A stretch of 64,000 nucleotides of DNA from Davidsoniella eucalypti (Eukaryota; Ascomycota; Sordariomycetes; Microascales; Ceratocystidaceae): contig RMBW01000073.1 in NCBI GenBank assembly GCA_004009845.1, positions 62,001 through 126,000 on the forward strand, read 5' to 3'. This document shows, one piece after another, positions 1-12,590 of the stretch. The notes under the pieces are model-generated. The model searched no databases and was not told where the DNA came from. It worked only from the letters and a program-made list of their open reading frames with translations. Both the position numbers and the translations under genes were made by a program. Every line of letters starts with the position of its first letter. Position 1 is the first letter of the stretch.

Positions 1-83
1 CGAGCTTTTACTCAATTACTACAATTACAATTGCAAATAGCTCCAGCTTGTGACGTATGTATCTAAATCGGCAGCCCAATATA

Positions 84-93
84 GTCACGTGAC
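84..93. promoter_or_regulatory. GTCACGTGAC palindrome (E-box / Cbf1-like site)
   Basis: A perfect 10-base palindrome with core CACGTG at 86-91, about 390 bases upstream of the Thp3-like ATG. In fungi this core is bound by bHLH factors such as Cbf1. Binding here is inferred from sequence only. Confidence 0.4.
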
Positions 94-423
94 CACGGTG
101 AATTTAGGTTACTAAAAGTGGGCCCCATATTTGTATTTCAGGAAAGCCAGATAATGGCTCGCGTGCGTAAGCTATACATTTGAGTGAGAATACATATTGA
201 CACTGTATAGTCATCTCCCAATCACAAATTAGGCCGCAGAAAGTCAGTTGACAAAGCCACAAATTTCGTATCGAGCATTTCCGTAATATTCCTCCTCCTC
301 TTCTACACATAATCCAGATCGTCGATATTTTCATCACCGCCTAGCTCGACCCAAACGAAGTTTACTTGTTAGCTTATTTAGTGAAGATTCCTAGTTCTCG
401 ATAGTGATTCTCCTGTTTTTCTT

Positions 424-445
424 TTTTAAATTTAAATTTAAATTT
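424..445. repeat. TTTAAA tandem palindromic repeat
   Basis: About three and a half units of TTTAAA lie just upstream of the ATG at 479. It is low-complexity leader sequence and no function is evident. Confidence 0.6.
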
Positions 446-478
446 CCACCAACTAATCATCCAGCTCTTATCGTCGCG

Positions 479-2113
479 ATGATTCCAGGCTCTTGGTCAT
501 CAGACGCTCCGTCGACGGCCTACGGGTATCAACGTATGCCACAACCATCACGTACTCTCTCATTTCCAATTACTGACAAATTCTCTAGATTCCGCCTATA
601 CGCCCGTGCAAGTAAGGCAGTCATTTGTACCCTCCCAAGTCACCTACCACACATTCCCAGCACCTATTGTTCCTCCATCCGCACCAGAACAACAACAACA
701 ACAACCAGCTCGAGTTCAAGAATGGCCCCAGGATGTCCGTGATTACGTCCAAAGAACCTTCTTGGCTGAAAATAACCCGGATCCATCAATCCAAAAATCT
801 GAGATTGAAGGCCGTCTGAAGGCCATTATCGCTGCCGCTAGAAACAGCGGTTCACTACTCACAATTGATTGGAAGACAATGGCATTACCACAACAGATGA
901 TTAAAGAAGACCGCTTGAAGACCGAACAAGCTATGTACTATGCTTCACCATATGCTGCATACGTTCCTCCACCTCCGCCCCCTCCCTCCGCCACCTTGGC
1001 AACTACCCCCAAGCGCAAACACAGTGAAGAGGGTGCCAAATGGCGTACACCTGCCGCGGAGTCGAACAGGACTTTGAAGTCTCGCATCACCAAAGGAGAG
1101 AAGCGTGCTCATGCAGAGGAGACTACAAAGTTAAGTAAGTTGCAAAAGCAGTTGGAGAAGGAGAAGCGTGCGCGTCGCTTCGAGTTGAATTCACAGCCAA
1201 GACGCTCGCCAACTCCTCCTCCTTCCGACGGCCCTGTTGTTGGTACCTGTGAGGATCTCGAGAAGAGATATCTTCGCTTAACTGCGCCCCCAGTCGCCTC
1301 AAAGGTTCGCCCTGAACGCGTCCTGCGGAAGACTCTCGAGCTACTCAGACAAAAGTGGCGTTCAGAGGGTAACTACAACTACATGTGTGATCAGCTCAAA
1401 TCTCTCCGTCAGGATTTAACAGTCCAACGTGTGAAGAACGAGTTCACTGTGTTTGTGTACGAGATACATGCACGGATTGCCCTTGAAAAGGGAGATCTTG
1501 GTGAGTATAATCAATGCCAGACCCAGCTCAAGTCGTTGTACGCATCTGGCATCGAGGGCAATCCACAGGAATTCCGCGCATACCGAATCCTGTACTTCAT
1601 CCACACTGCCAACCGTACTGGCTTAAATGAAACGATTGCTGCACTAACCCCACAGGACAAACTATCCCTTCCAGTCAAACACGCTCTTGAGGTGCGTTCG
1701 GCTTTGGCACTGGGAAATTTCCATACGTTCTTCCGGCTATATCTTGATACTCCCAACATGGGAGGCTACTTGATGGATATGTTTGTTGGAAGAGAACGCC
1801 TTGCTGCTTTGTGCATGATTTGTAAAGCGTAAGTACATCGTATTTGATTTGTAAACCACCACATTGGACATTGATGCTAACAATCTCAATTAATAGGTAT
1901 AAACCCAGTGTCAAGATCCGATTCATCACCGAAGAGCTTGGTTTCGAATCCGACTCCGATGCGTGTCAGTTCATCATAAACCACCATGGTGAACATCTTC
2001 TAGATGACTCGTCACAAAACGACATATACTTCCTTTCTGGAAAGGCTGGCGCTCTTTTCCAAGATGCTAAATCTGCTGCTTTCCGCTCAGTTGACATCAA
2101 GGGCCAGATTTGA
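479..2113 (+). CDS. THP3: SAC3/GANP-domain protein, Thp3/LENG8-like
   Basis: The inferred exons are 479-533, 589-1828 and 1897-2113, giving 503 residues. Intron 1 (55 bases, GTATGC...CTCTAG, branch TACTGAC) was chosen because it joins the ATG at 479 in frame to the long exon, whose own open frame otherwise starts only at a GTG. Intron 2 (68 bases) has GTAAGT and a TGCTAAC branch. The N-terminal half is Pro/Gln-rich, with a run of about eight prolines and a basic KR-rich stretch. From about residue 240 it matches the SAC3/GANP/PCI helical domain: ERVLRKTLELL, KNEFTVFVYEIHARIALEKGD, EFRAYRILYF. In yeast, Thp3 with Csn12 acts in transcription elongation and mRNA maturation; human LENG8 is the relative. 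A plain Sac3-type export factor is less likely given the length and the position of the domain near the C-terminus. Confidence 0.85.
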
Positions 2114-5100
2114 GCATGGTGTTTCGTTGTTCATAAAGAAACATCTATGTGGCGAGATGTTGTATCATCTCAGCTACTGATACAACTCAATATGTTGAGT
2201 TTTGTGCTTTGTTCACTTCACAATTGGGCGATTTACATGTTTTGTGTCCCGCAAGTATCCGACCTCATCTTTTTCTTTTCTATCCATTCTAGTTGCACTA
2301 GCGTTGGTGTTTGGAGTCCCGCTGGTCTTTTTATTCCACATCTGCCCTTTCTCGTTACCCTTCTTCATATCGTCCGATTTCCATTACGTTCCCCAGTACG
2401 TCGAGACAGGCAATCTCACTAAGATACTCACCAAGTACTAGTCCCGATGGTACATACAAACTCTCCTTGTTGGCAGCTTAGCAAGTAAACACATCTAGCC
2501 GAAACCAGACAGTCAGTCTCAAAGACTTTTACACGGCTGACACGATCGTTTCGTGAACGCGCTTAAGATCGCCCATAGGTTTTTAACACCGTCCAAATTA
2601 ACAACAAGCATATACGCATACCATATGAAGTCGTCTTGCTTATCAGCAATCCGAAAGTGGCGATCATTGGAATTCCCATAGGCGAGGTGGCACCTCGCAA
2701 CATTTGATCTATTGAAGGCATGCGCATCCAGTTCCAGACCAGGAGCTGACATAGTTCATATATAGTATGTGGCAATATTCTCTTAGGCGCACATTCCGCT
2801 GGATATGAGCGTTAAGAAGTCAAGAAACATAGGCATCAGTGGCAATTTGATTTTTGTATGCAGTTCTACATACATGTTGGCTCAGGAGCAATTTTGGCGT
2901 TTTGGAGTATGGTATTGCATTTTGCCATGGAGTTAGGCGACCCGATGACACCTGGAGTGTCTTGCTAATAGTAACCTGGCTTTTGATTTTGCTAGTTGTC
3001 CAAAAGTTTTCTAGGCTGGGATGTCAACCGTTGGTATAGTTTTTACGTTTTTAGTTACAAATACGATCATCATTTATAAATTCTGCTGCTGTCCATTGCC
3101 CTCACTCCAAAACGTATATCAGATACAACACATGTTTACGCTGTGAACAAATCAAGCAGTACCGCCATGCCCTTTGAACAACAGAGCCAGGAATCATGAT
3201 CTACTCGACGTTGACATGAATGATATACAAACCAAGGCTTAGGGATGACTCGATTGCTAGCTACTCTTTTTAATTGTAATATCAAGATATTCTTGGGGCT
3301 GGCATGGTCCCTGTTCAACAAGGTCAAGTGTATAATCCCGGTGATCCAATGGCCAGGTAAAGCAAGATGTATTGTCATTACCAATTAGCAAACTACAAAT
3401 GACAACAATCATACATGACAATGCTCGTGAGATCTTGCCAGACTTGATTGTTTTCTGAGACGAGGCGACGTGACCAATATGCCGGGCTCAAGGTGGTAGT
3501 AGTGCTTACGGTAGTAAGTTGCCCCGGAACTTCAACAGAACACACCCAATTTTTAAATAAATAAAAATAAAAAGGAAGCACAAAGCAGAAGAAGAAGGGG
3601 CTGCATGGACCGATGTTTCAGTTTTCAAGATATACTTCGGTAGATTTGTTGGTAGAACGCGAACACGCGATACTTTCAAGTATAAAAGACAGGCATAAGG
3701 AGATTAGCGAGCGGCCATCAGTAACGCTTAATCAGAAATAGAGCGTGTGATGTGCGTGTAAGTGAATCGTCAGTTCTATTTGTAGTGCAAGTGGAATATA
3801 TTGTTTGCAATATTATGTCATCACATGTTCTCAGTAGATATGTGGTACTGTAGAAAGTTTTGACATGGAGAAGATATCTACAAACCAGTCAAGGCAACTA
3901 ACTATATAGATATTAGCAGAATAGAGCAGAATAGAGATGATACAGAATATACCCCCATTGATGCTAGTCTGCCTATAATTTATGTAGCTCTTTTATGCCT
4001 CCTGTTGGTGTTTGCCTAGGTCCTGTTTAATGCATTAGAATGCATGGATGAGGGCGGCGCCTGGCAAAGCGATAATCCAAGTGTATGGGTTCTTTAGCAA
4101 ATTTTATTTTAGCATGGAATGATAACAACAACGGATCGGCCATTAGAGCAGATAGAAAGAGAACAGGTATAGTTGTAAGACTTTAGAGTATATAGATGTA
4201 CATATGTATGTATACAAGTTGGAGTAAAAGGGTTGTATACCACCCATGATATGCGGAATGCGGACAATACGATGATGCGTTTAGCTGTTTCATCTGTAGC
4301 TTGGATATCTGCATATCCATGTCTATAATGCTGGAATAGCGACGAAATACATCTTACATATAGCTAGATTACATGCAAGTAATCTCATTCATACATACTT
4401 ATACTTATAGTAAAGAACGTGAGAGGAACTAAACCATCCAAGCGCCGGATACTCAAGTGATGGCTACAGGAACACTGGCATGGTAAACCTGCTATGACAT
4501 TGAAACTAGACTGTGCGCACGATGATAAATAAGAAAGATAAATAGAAAACCCGGAAAACCGAACATTCAAGTGAAGAATGTTTGAAAGTAACCAAAGGTA
4601 AGTGATATAGCCGTTGATTATGTTTCTACATATACCATCCCACGCAGAGAGAAAAGAAAAGAAAGACAAAGAATACTAGTACCCTGGCTGTATATTCATG
4701 CAAATAATGTTCTAGGCCCAAAAAGAGAGTTTGCGAGATATAGCATTAATACTTTTTTTTTTCCTTGGAGTTGTTCTGCATCGCCACTATCTCAGGGTTA
4801 AACTTTAAACTTGTAGCAGAATCTATAGCTCTTAAGCACTTTAGCTAGTTCTGGCACGGCAAAAAAAAAAAAAGAGGGGTTTATATCTGATATGCTATTA
4901 TTTCAGTAGTTAGTAGTAAAAATTAGAAAAGATGGCTTGCCTAGTCACTGATATCATTCCGTCATAACTGAAGCACGGCTTGGAGCATACACATAAGCCC
5001 AAGCTTCGAGGGAATTGTCATTGAGTTTTTAAGAGATGCCGTTTCTTGCAGACTTTTAACAAGCCTGCTCCTATGACATGTGAAGTTATAGTGCAACTGT

Positions 5101-8100
5101 AGGCTTGGAATGATCGCCCATCATAAAACATGGCTGTGCCGTTTCTTTCTTATATGCAGGTTATCGGGCTCTATATTGAAGAATGCTGAAAAAAGACATG
5201 AACAATCATGTCGATCGCCTGTTTTGACAATACACTTAGCAACCATCTCGGAGGATAGAGAGGGACATGGAAGTATCCGGTTTTAGAACCGAGTTGGGCT
5301 TACTGTTGTGGTATAGATTGCACAAAAGTCAACATAGTGATGACAACAGGCTACCATCCATTGTATTTTTGATGCTTATGTCGATCTTGCCCCCCTGACG
5401 CTATGTGCACTGAGTACTGCGCCACGGAAATCTTATCTTTTTTCAATACAGTGCATCTATGTACAATAGTTAGGGTTCTTTACTGAATTTAACGATAAAC
5501 TTTCGATTTCTTCCGAGATAGAGGAAAGACAGTATCTGATCCAGATGAATCAACGCAGCAAGCAAGGCGGTCACATTCGGCAATAAAGTCAATTGGAAAG
5601 CGTGACAAAGGGATCGTGCGGGGTAAAGAAACCAATGGATTGAAATATATTCAATAGTTAGAAGCGGCATAATCACTAGCAAGACTGACTTGGGTTCTCA
5701 ATTGTGTGTTTTCGTGTTTTTTTTGACTAGCCAAATAGTGGTTAGTGGTATATTGATTTTATTGCACAAGGCAAGCTATCCTGGGCCGTTGATATCCACA
5801 GGAACTCTAGGCTTGATACAAGAGACTTATTGCTAGTTATTGCCAACATTCACTAATATTGAGACTGACAAAAGATTAATGATGCATACCATGTATATTT
5901 AGATGACATACAGATATCTGTACATCATATTGACTCAAGTAGCTTGATATCCGGATCCTAAAACATGTACCCCACCATGCCATCAGCTAACACAGTATCA
6001 GGGCATATAACTCATTGGTTAGGAATATGTATGCACACAAAACGTCTGGTCCTTCCATGGCTTATCTTTCTTATGGTAAGACGTAAATGCTCCATTTCAA
6101 TCCTGCAAGTTCTTCAGGCACAAATAGTGAAAACTGCGCATATCGCGAAAACCGCCCACCTCAGTACATATATGTAGAAATATCTATAACCATCTATAAT
6201 CAAATTGTGGTCCTGGCAGTGTCCGCCATAGTTTTCTCATACAACATCCCCAACTTCTGTTCTTCTATCTTACTGATAGTTAGCAGATGTCTGGAGAAAG
6301 TTCCTTCTGAAATCCCTATTCCTTTGGGTATCATATAAAATAGTAGCTTAAGTTCATCACAGTACTATGTAGGCCGCTATTGTACTCAATCTTGTATTAT
6401 GTACTTGTACATAAACTTACAGACGTTGGATACAAATACACGACTACAAGGGACGTACCATGAAAGCTCTAGTTGAAAGTTGGGATTTCTAGCAATAGAC
6501 GACTGAGGGATTTTGATGCTACCCTCTTCCGATATCTTATTCAGGTACCTGGCTAGAGCTGATCATTGATTATCTGGATATGTACATGTATATGCACATC
6601 TGCAATGCCAGCTACAGCAGCCACAGTAGTTTCTCTGATAATAACTGATATCGTATATATCTCTCACTAATACTTACTTGCCTTGTAGGAGGATAACGTA
6701 TCTCACATAGAGGCGTAGCGTGTAAGGCCATTGGATACTCGTGTAGTGCATATACGTAGTATCACGACCACCACCAGGCGATATACGATACCCTTGGATA
6801 CTATTTGTATTGTGCTACGTTGCTGTGTGGCTTGAAGTGATGATCGGTGTGGCTAATAGTCAAAGCTTCTATACAGCCTGTAGCTCTGGTTGCGAGGTAT
6901 GTGCATTCATACTTTATCTAATTCTTGGATCGATGAACAATCTTTCTCTTCTTGGCTTTACTATGCCTGTTATTTTGTCGGACTTGAAGCGACTCTGCAC
7001 TTACTCGGTAAACAAGACGTTGCTGCATCTCATCCACGCATCAGCCTTTACGGACAAACTCTATAAGCTAGTTATGAGATGTGACAATAAAATCTTGGTA
7101 GGGCAACATGGAAAGCGGGAGGGGCTCGACATGCTTGGAAGAAAAGGTAGAAGAAAAGACAACAAGATAAAAGTAGCAAAATAAAGTAGAGCTTCTACAG
7201 GAGATCCTCGTTGAGAATCGCCCTAGCTTCCATGCGGCCATCAACGAGTTCTTCCTCCTGGTTGTATCAAGCCCCTACATGAGCTCAATCATGCCATTGA
7301 CTTTGACGTGCCATCTACCTCCCCTAGAGCCTCGCTTGCCTTGTACATACATACATCCCTTAATGGATCTTCCTTCCCTGTATCAGTTTCTACATAGTAC
7401 AATCACTAGACTGAACAGGCCCAAACCAACTGCTTAGGCTTAGGCTACTCTACTGCTCTGCTTTGTGTCTTGCTACAATCCACTAAAAGAAAGAACTTGG
7501 AGAAGGTCTATAAAGTACATGTCGATACATTAGATTATCTTACCGTGGTTTCTATTTGCCCGAATATGACAACATGGTAGTGTCGTCAAAGCACACTTAA
7601 TGTTGGCTTGTTTTCCACAGTAAGCCGCCTTTAATAATAAAGAGCCTTGATGCTTTGAAATACAAAGCAAAGATAGATGCCGGCTAGAAAAAAAAAAGAA
7701 GAAAAAAGAGCATTTTCCTGCTGGCTTGAGCGATAGCCTCAATGACTACGCCATTTCATTCAGCCTCGCTCCAGACCTCCTTATGCGCTTGCTTGGCCAA
7801 GTTGAGATCTTGCTCGCTTTGTTCACTGTTGCTTGGGGCCTCTTGACTTATAGCCAGCACAGCACTTTGGTTTCCGATTAGTCCGTGCTGAAAAAAGGTC
7901 TTTGACTAAAGCTCAGCGTAGCGGTACATGTTTTCAAGGGCGTGTAGGCGAAGTACTCTGTACATATACATATATAACTACTTCTTACTGACTAACACAC
8001 AATGTTATGGGTTGCCCTGCTCGGTACAACAAAACCAGCATCCCAGTTGGCAACCCAGCAAGCCTCAACTCGACGGCTTTTTTCTTCTTTTTTTTTCTTC

Positions 8101-8199
8101 TGGTCTGGCTCGATGCTACTACGACGTTTTTGTGTGCTTTTGTCTGTGCTCATAAAATATTGATAGAAAGAATCGACTTGGCCATACCAAAATCCCGAA
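2114..8199. other. long stretch without a recognisable gene
   Basis: Six kilobases with only short, unconvincing open frames. The longest (6810-7184, plus strand) resembles no family and starts at a non-ATG codon. The stretch contains A and T runs and a TATAAAAG box at 3681-3688 with no clear ORF behind it. I looked for tRNA A/B boxes, 5S rRNA and spliceosomal RNA and saw none. It could hold a non-coding RNA, a small multi-exon gene or decayed repeats. Confidence 0.5.
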
Positions 8200-9424
8200 T
8201 TTTCAGACGTAGTCGTCGCTTTTTTACTATATTTTATCACAACTTGCCTTTGAAGGTTACCTTTTTTCTTTCCTTTTTTTCGACTGGCTTTTAGTGCTCT
8301 GGCTCCCTCCCACTGAATTGGATCACATTCCTCTTGCCTCCCGATTCTTCTTTTTCCTCTTCTTTGCTCTGGCGAGGGGTTCTTTTATCTTCTGTTTTAA
8401 CCATAATATAGATTCATCCAGTCGGTGATTCTTTCTTCTTCTCTTTCTCCCATATTTTGGTATCTTCACCACCTGGCTGGTGTTTCTAACGCACTGGACT
8501 CTTCATTTTCCTCTGTAAATTGACTTCTACCACTACATATATTAGAGTGCTGGCCTCGAAAAGAAGGAAATCTGCGTTCTTTTCACCAAGTTTCGCCTAC
8601 GTTTGTGACCTTAAATGCAGTATAAGCAACTGCAGTTCTGGTTATTTCCTCTCCAATCACACTCAACGCCATATCGCAACCATAATTCGAAGAAAGCCCC
8701 GAATAATAATTAAAAGAAAACTCTGTTCTCTCACCACTACAAATTCAGCCAATTTTCCTTCATCGCCATCGCCATTTTCCATTCGGAGTCGTGGTGCACA
8801 CAATTAAAAAAAAATACAGCTAAAAATACAACGCCTTACTCGATCCAGCTTGACTTTAAATCCCCGAAACCCCGCTACCCACTGCGAATTCGAATTCGTT
8901 ATCCAAGCCTCAATCGCTGCTACTATTTCTGTTGCTTTTGTGAACGACCAAATCGCCGAAGCGGAGCCAAGAACCTGCATAAACCAAGTTCCAACACCTT
9001 CGATTTCCACGCCTCATCTTCTCATTCTTTCTTCTTATTCCAGTCGACATCGCAATTCGCCAATTCTGTCACTGATACACCAATCGCGAGCATATTTACC
9101 TTATCTGCCACCACTCTCTGATCTCTCTCTTGCTGTGTCTTCATTGCCAAATCGCACAGCGACTATCTCCTACTGACTGGCCGACCGGAATCGTCCTACG
9201 AAACGCCCACCGCACGCGAAGAAGTGAAGAGCGCTGCTTGATCCCGACACTACATACATTGTCATCTCTCGGAGATATTCTCTTCGTTGCCTGGAAATAA
9301 AGAAACTTTCCTACCCTACCTCGTCCACTTCATCCGCCTCGGCAATTCTAGTCGTTGTCCGCTGTAGTGTCATTCGACTTGATCTTCTGGCGTCATACAG
9401 CAGCTTCTTAGGAACACCGCAAAA
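8200..9424 (+). promoter_or_regulatory. pyrimidine-rich promoter/leader of the Bem1 gene
   Basis: Long CT-rich stretches (TTCTTTTTCCTCTTC-type) run up to the ATG at 9425, as is usual for promoters and leaders of strongly expressed fungal genes. The open frames inside it (8520-8807, 8850-9176) are low in complexity and unlike any known protein, so I treat them as chance. Confidence 0.4.
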
Positions 9425-12400
9425 ATGAAGGTATGTCACCCTCTTAGCTGATACTCCATCCACTGTTCTTTACCACGATACCGTTATTCTTTGTGTTTCT
9501 GTCAAGTGAAACTCGGAATGCCATGGATGTCTACCATGGAAATTGATTCTTGCGCATCGTCGTCATCGTACTCTGGCTTTGGTAGTCCCTTTGTCACCGA
9601 AGCGTCAGTTGCACCAATCACAAGTCAGATCTTTGCGCCAGCTGCAATCCTCCCGTGGCAGACCTTCTATTCAGCTTCGACTCTACCTAGTCGCCGGTCT
9701 CTGAAAGTAGAACACCCATATTTTTCTTTACTTGTTATCACTGCGAGACGACAGGGCTTACTGGTTGCTCTATACAAATAATGATCATCACCAGAGCCAT
9801 TACGCGATGTGCACATGAGAATCATTTCCCGGGGCTCAAGAAATCATCTTGGACAGATCACTGCAATCCTACAATGCGCCAAAGCTGTCGTTCAAGAAGT
9901 TTTGCAACCGAATCAACCGTCCTCCCAGTACTTTCTCTACGCGCTGCCATAATAGGCACTTTTGCTGTCTATCCGGGGGCCAACCAGACCCACGCTCTAC
10001 CCTCCATCGCCATATTGTAGGAAGCAAGTTATAATAGCCGCTGCTATTATTGCTATCCTCATCAGCTGTATTTCTCATGACTAACTAATATTCACAATAA
10101 CAGGCCCTCCGACGATCCATGAAAAGCGAAAAGGAAAAGACGCAGTCCACAATTGCGCCAAAGTCCGCACTTGCTATCGTACCCCCGAAAAAGGTAACAT
10201 ATCACATACACTATATACACTCAGTTCTTCACATATCATTTTGGTCAAAGCGAGCTGGTAGCCTGCCTGGCCTTGAATTCGCTTTGCGATCCTTTTGCTG
10301 GTGCCGTCTACACCAAAGAGATGACAAACAAAGCCCCTCTTGTCATGAATTTTTTTTGCACTACATACATACATGCCTCCAGCGGCGCCTTGCTTGTTTG
10401 GTAAAAGCAATTATATGTAAATATATGCCTTTGGGAGCCCAAACGCAACCTTGCAATGGCTAAACCCCGAGCGACACGCTATCTGGGTCACCAACATGGG
10501 CATAACCCAGACAGCAAAAGACAGAATAGGGAAAATCCTAAATTTTCTACAGTAACAGCTGGCCAGCCCTTACTTTAGCCCTTCTATAGTCAGCCCATCT
10601 GTACCCGCCTGTTCCCATCTGTATTGAAGTTGCAGCGGGTGGCGTGGGGACTGCTATATGTATAGAGCTATAGTGCTATATTGGTACTATGCTGTTGTTG
10701 TGCTAGGCTCAATTACTCACTCACCACCCATCTATCCTCCTCAGCTCAGTGCTTTGGCTCTCTCGCTTTCTCTCTATTTCCACATAACCCCCCATTGAAT
10801 AGGAATAGTTTACTTTTTTAATAGGCGACAGGCCCCCTTCCACGTTTTCCTCACAAACTTAATTACTGACTGACTTCTTTCTTTCTTCCCCCCTCAGGTC
10901 ATCAAAGCTCTCTACGACTACAACGCCAACTCCAGCCAAGAAGTCGGATTTTCTCGCGGGGATTTCTTTCACGTCATCGGACGCGAAAACGATACTGACT
11001 GGTACGAAGCTTGTAACCCTGCGATTCCTGACGCCCGAGGCCTCGTGCCAGTTTCCTTCTTCCAAACTCTCGGAAAGACAGAAGAACGCAATAGCGCAAA
11101 CACAACGCCCTCCGAACCCGGCCGCTCCAGTATGCCCAAGAGTGAGTACGACTCCGGATACGGCGAATCAGCGCCATCTTCGGCTGGAATTGCTAGCCAG
11201 CGCCAGTCACGCGGCGGCAGCAGATCCGGTGCCATGGTCTACGGTATCGTCATGTACGATTTCAAGGCTGAGAGGGGTGATGAGCTAGAAGCCAAGGCTG
11301 GCGAGGCTATCATTGTGATTGCCCAGTCCGATCCTGAATGGTTCGTTGCCAAGCCTATCGGCCGTCTCGGCGGGCCTGGTTTGATCCCCGTGTCCTTTAT
11401 CGAAATTCGGGACATGGCCACCAACACTCCTGTGCCAAACCCTCATGACTCAATAAGAAAGGCCGGTATTCCTAGAGTCGAGGAGTGGAAGAAGATGGCT
11501 GCCGAATACAAGAACAGCAGTATCAGTCTGGGCAAGTTTGATACTGGCTCTGCCCCTTCCGGCAATCAGCCAACACAGCTAGAGCAAGGTATCGAGCGCA
11601 TGAGCGTGCAACAACAGCGGTTGAGCGGTCAAACTGCTAATGTAAGTACAAATAATCATATCTTGTATTTCCAACATAATATGTCTTTTTGCGACAAAGT
11701 TGCTAACCACCACCTTCCCAACGTAGTCTCCTAATCCGCAACAACACATGTCTCAACCTCCTCCAGCTTCGGCTAGCTACGGTGCCAAAGTATCATCTCA
11801 ACTTGGCTCGCCCATCCAAGCCCGCATACCGCGCTACTGCTTCGCCGACGAGAAATATTGGTTTGTCATCGAAGCTGTACTCGAAGATGGCCGTCGCTGG
11901 GAGCTGTCTAGATACTACGAAGACTTTTATGATTTCCAAATTGCGCTCCTGACCGAGTTCCCTGCCGAGGCTGGCAATGTCCAGGGCAAAAAGCGCACTC
12001 TACCATATATGCCAGGCCCTGTAAATTACGTCACCGATGCCATCACCGAGGGTCGTCTACACAATCTTGATTCCTACGTCAAGGAACTGTTGCAACAGCC
12101 CCCTTATATTTCACGATGCACCTTGGTGAATCAGTTCTTCGCGCCTCGCGAAGGTGATTATGAAGTCGACAATCAACCCGAAGAAGACTATCAACTGTCC
12201 AACGGCGCAGAAGTCGAAGCTCAGAATCAGAACGGTAACGGATACGGCTCAACTCCACGCCACATGTCTACTGGAGATCCTCAAGGACAACAGCAACCTC
12301 CCATGTCTGCCAGCTTAGGCGGTGGTGGTGGTGGTGGCTCTGTATCAGCCATGAAGATCAAAGTGTCGTTCGATAATGATTTGATTGCACTACGTGTGCC

Positions 12401-12590
12401 AACGGATATTCAGTACATTACTTTGTACGATAAAATCCGCGAACGCTTCAAGATTGCGCCACATGAAGATATGCAGATGTTTTACAAGGACGAGGCAACG
12501 GGTGATAAGCCTAGCCTACTCAGTAATAATGATCTTGATCGGGCGTTGGAACGTAACGAAAAGCTGCTCATCTATGTTGAGCGCGTCTAA
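9425..12590 (+). CDS. BEM1: Bem1/Scd2-type polarity scaffold protein
   Basis: The inferred exons are 9425-9430, 10104-10193, 10898-11641 and 11727-12590, giving 567 residues. The first exon codes only Met-Lys. The domain order is diagnostic: SH3 (about 33-88, VIKALYDYNANSSQEVGF), SH3 (about 146-202, YGIVMYDFKAERGDEL), PX (about 308-425, with the RRWELSRYYEDFYDFQ core) and a C-terminal PB1 (488-567, MKIKVSFDNDLIALRVP). In this family the PB1 domain binds Cdc24, the second SH3 binds PAK/Cdc42 effectors, and PX binds phosphoinositides, so the protein gathers the Cdc42 module at growth sites. A poly-Gly tract precedes PB1. The leading introns are unusually long, 673 and 704 bases. Codon phase is continuous across all three junctions. 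Confidence 0.95.
9431..10897 (+). other. two long 5' introns of the Bem1 gene
   Basis: Introns 9431-10103 and 10194-10897 flank a 90-base exon. Donors are GTATGT and GTAACA; acceptors are AACAG and CTCAG. They are three to ten times longer than most introns in the window. Open frames inside them (9491-9781, 10119-10463) have no recognisable protein; the second contains the real exon in another context. Intronic regulatory elements or RNA are possible but unproven. Confidence 0.7.

Larger units (their letters stand above)
1..478. other. upstream region of the Thp3-like gene
   Basis: No coding region is seen here. It should hold the promoter and 5' leader of the gene starting at 479. It contains a perfect CACGTG palindrome (84-93) and a short AT palindromic repeat (424-445). 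The open frame starting near 404 begins with GTG and is not credible as a gene, although its frame contains the true ATG at 479. Confidence 0.6.

Noticed and set aside
2202..2441. Hydrophobic 79-codon frame just after the Thp3-like gene
   Set aside because: It lies in the expected 3' untranslated region, T-rich sequence gives hydrophobic codons by default, and it matches no small membrane protein I know.
6810..7184. 124-codon plus-strand open frame in the first gene-free block
   Set aside because: It starts at a non-ATG codon, has no family motif, no neighbouring exons with matching phase, and composition like its surroundings.
9491..9781. 96-codon frame in the first Bem1 intron
   Set aside because: It lacks similarity to anything known, and the intron boundaries plus the exon phases of Bem1 explain the region.
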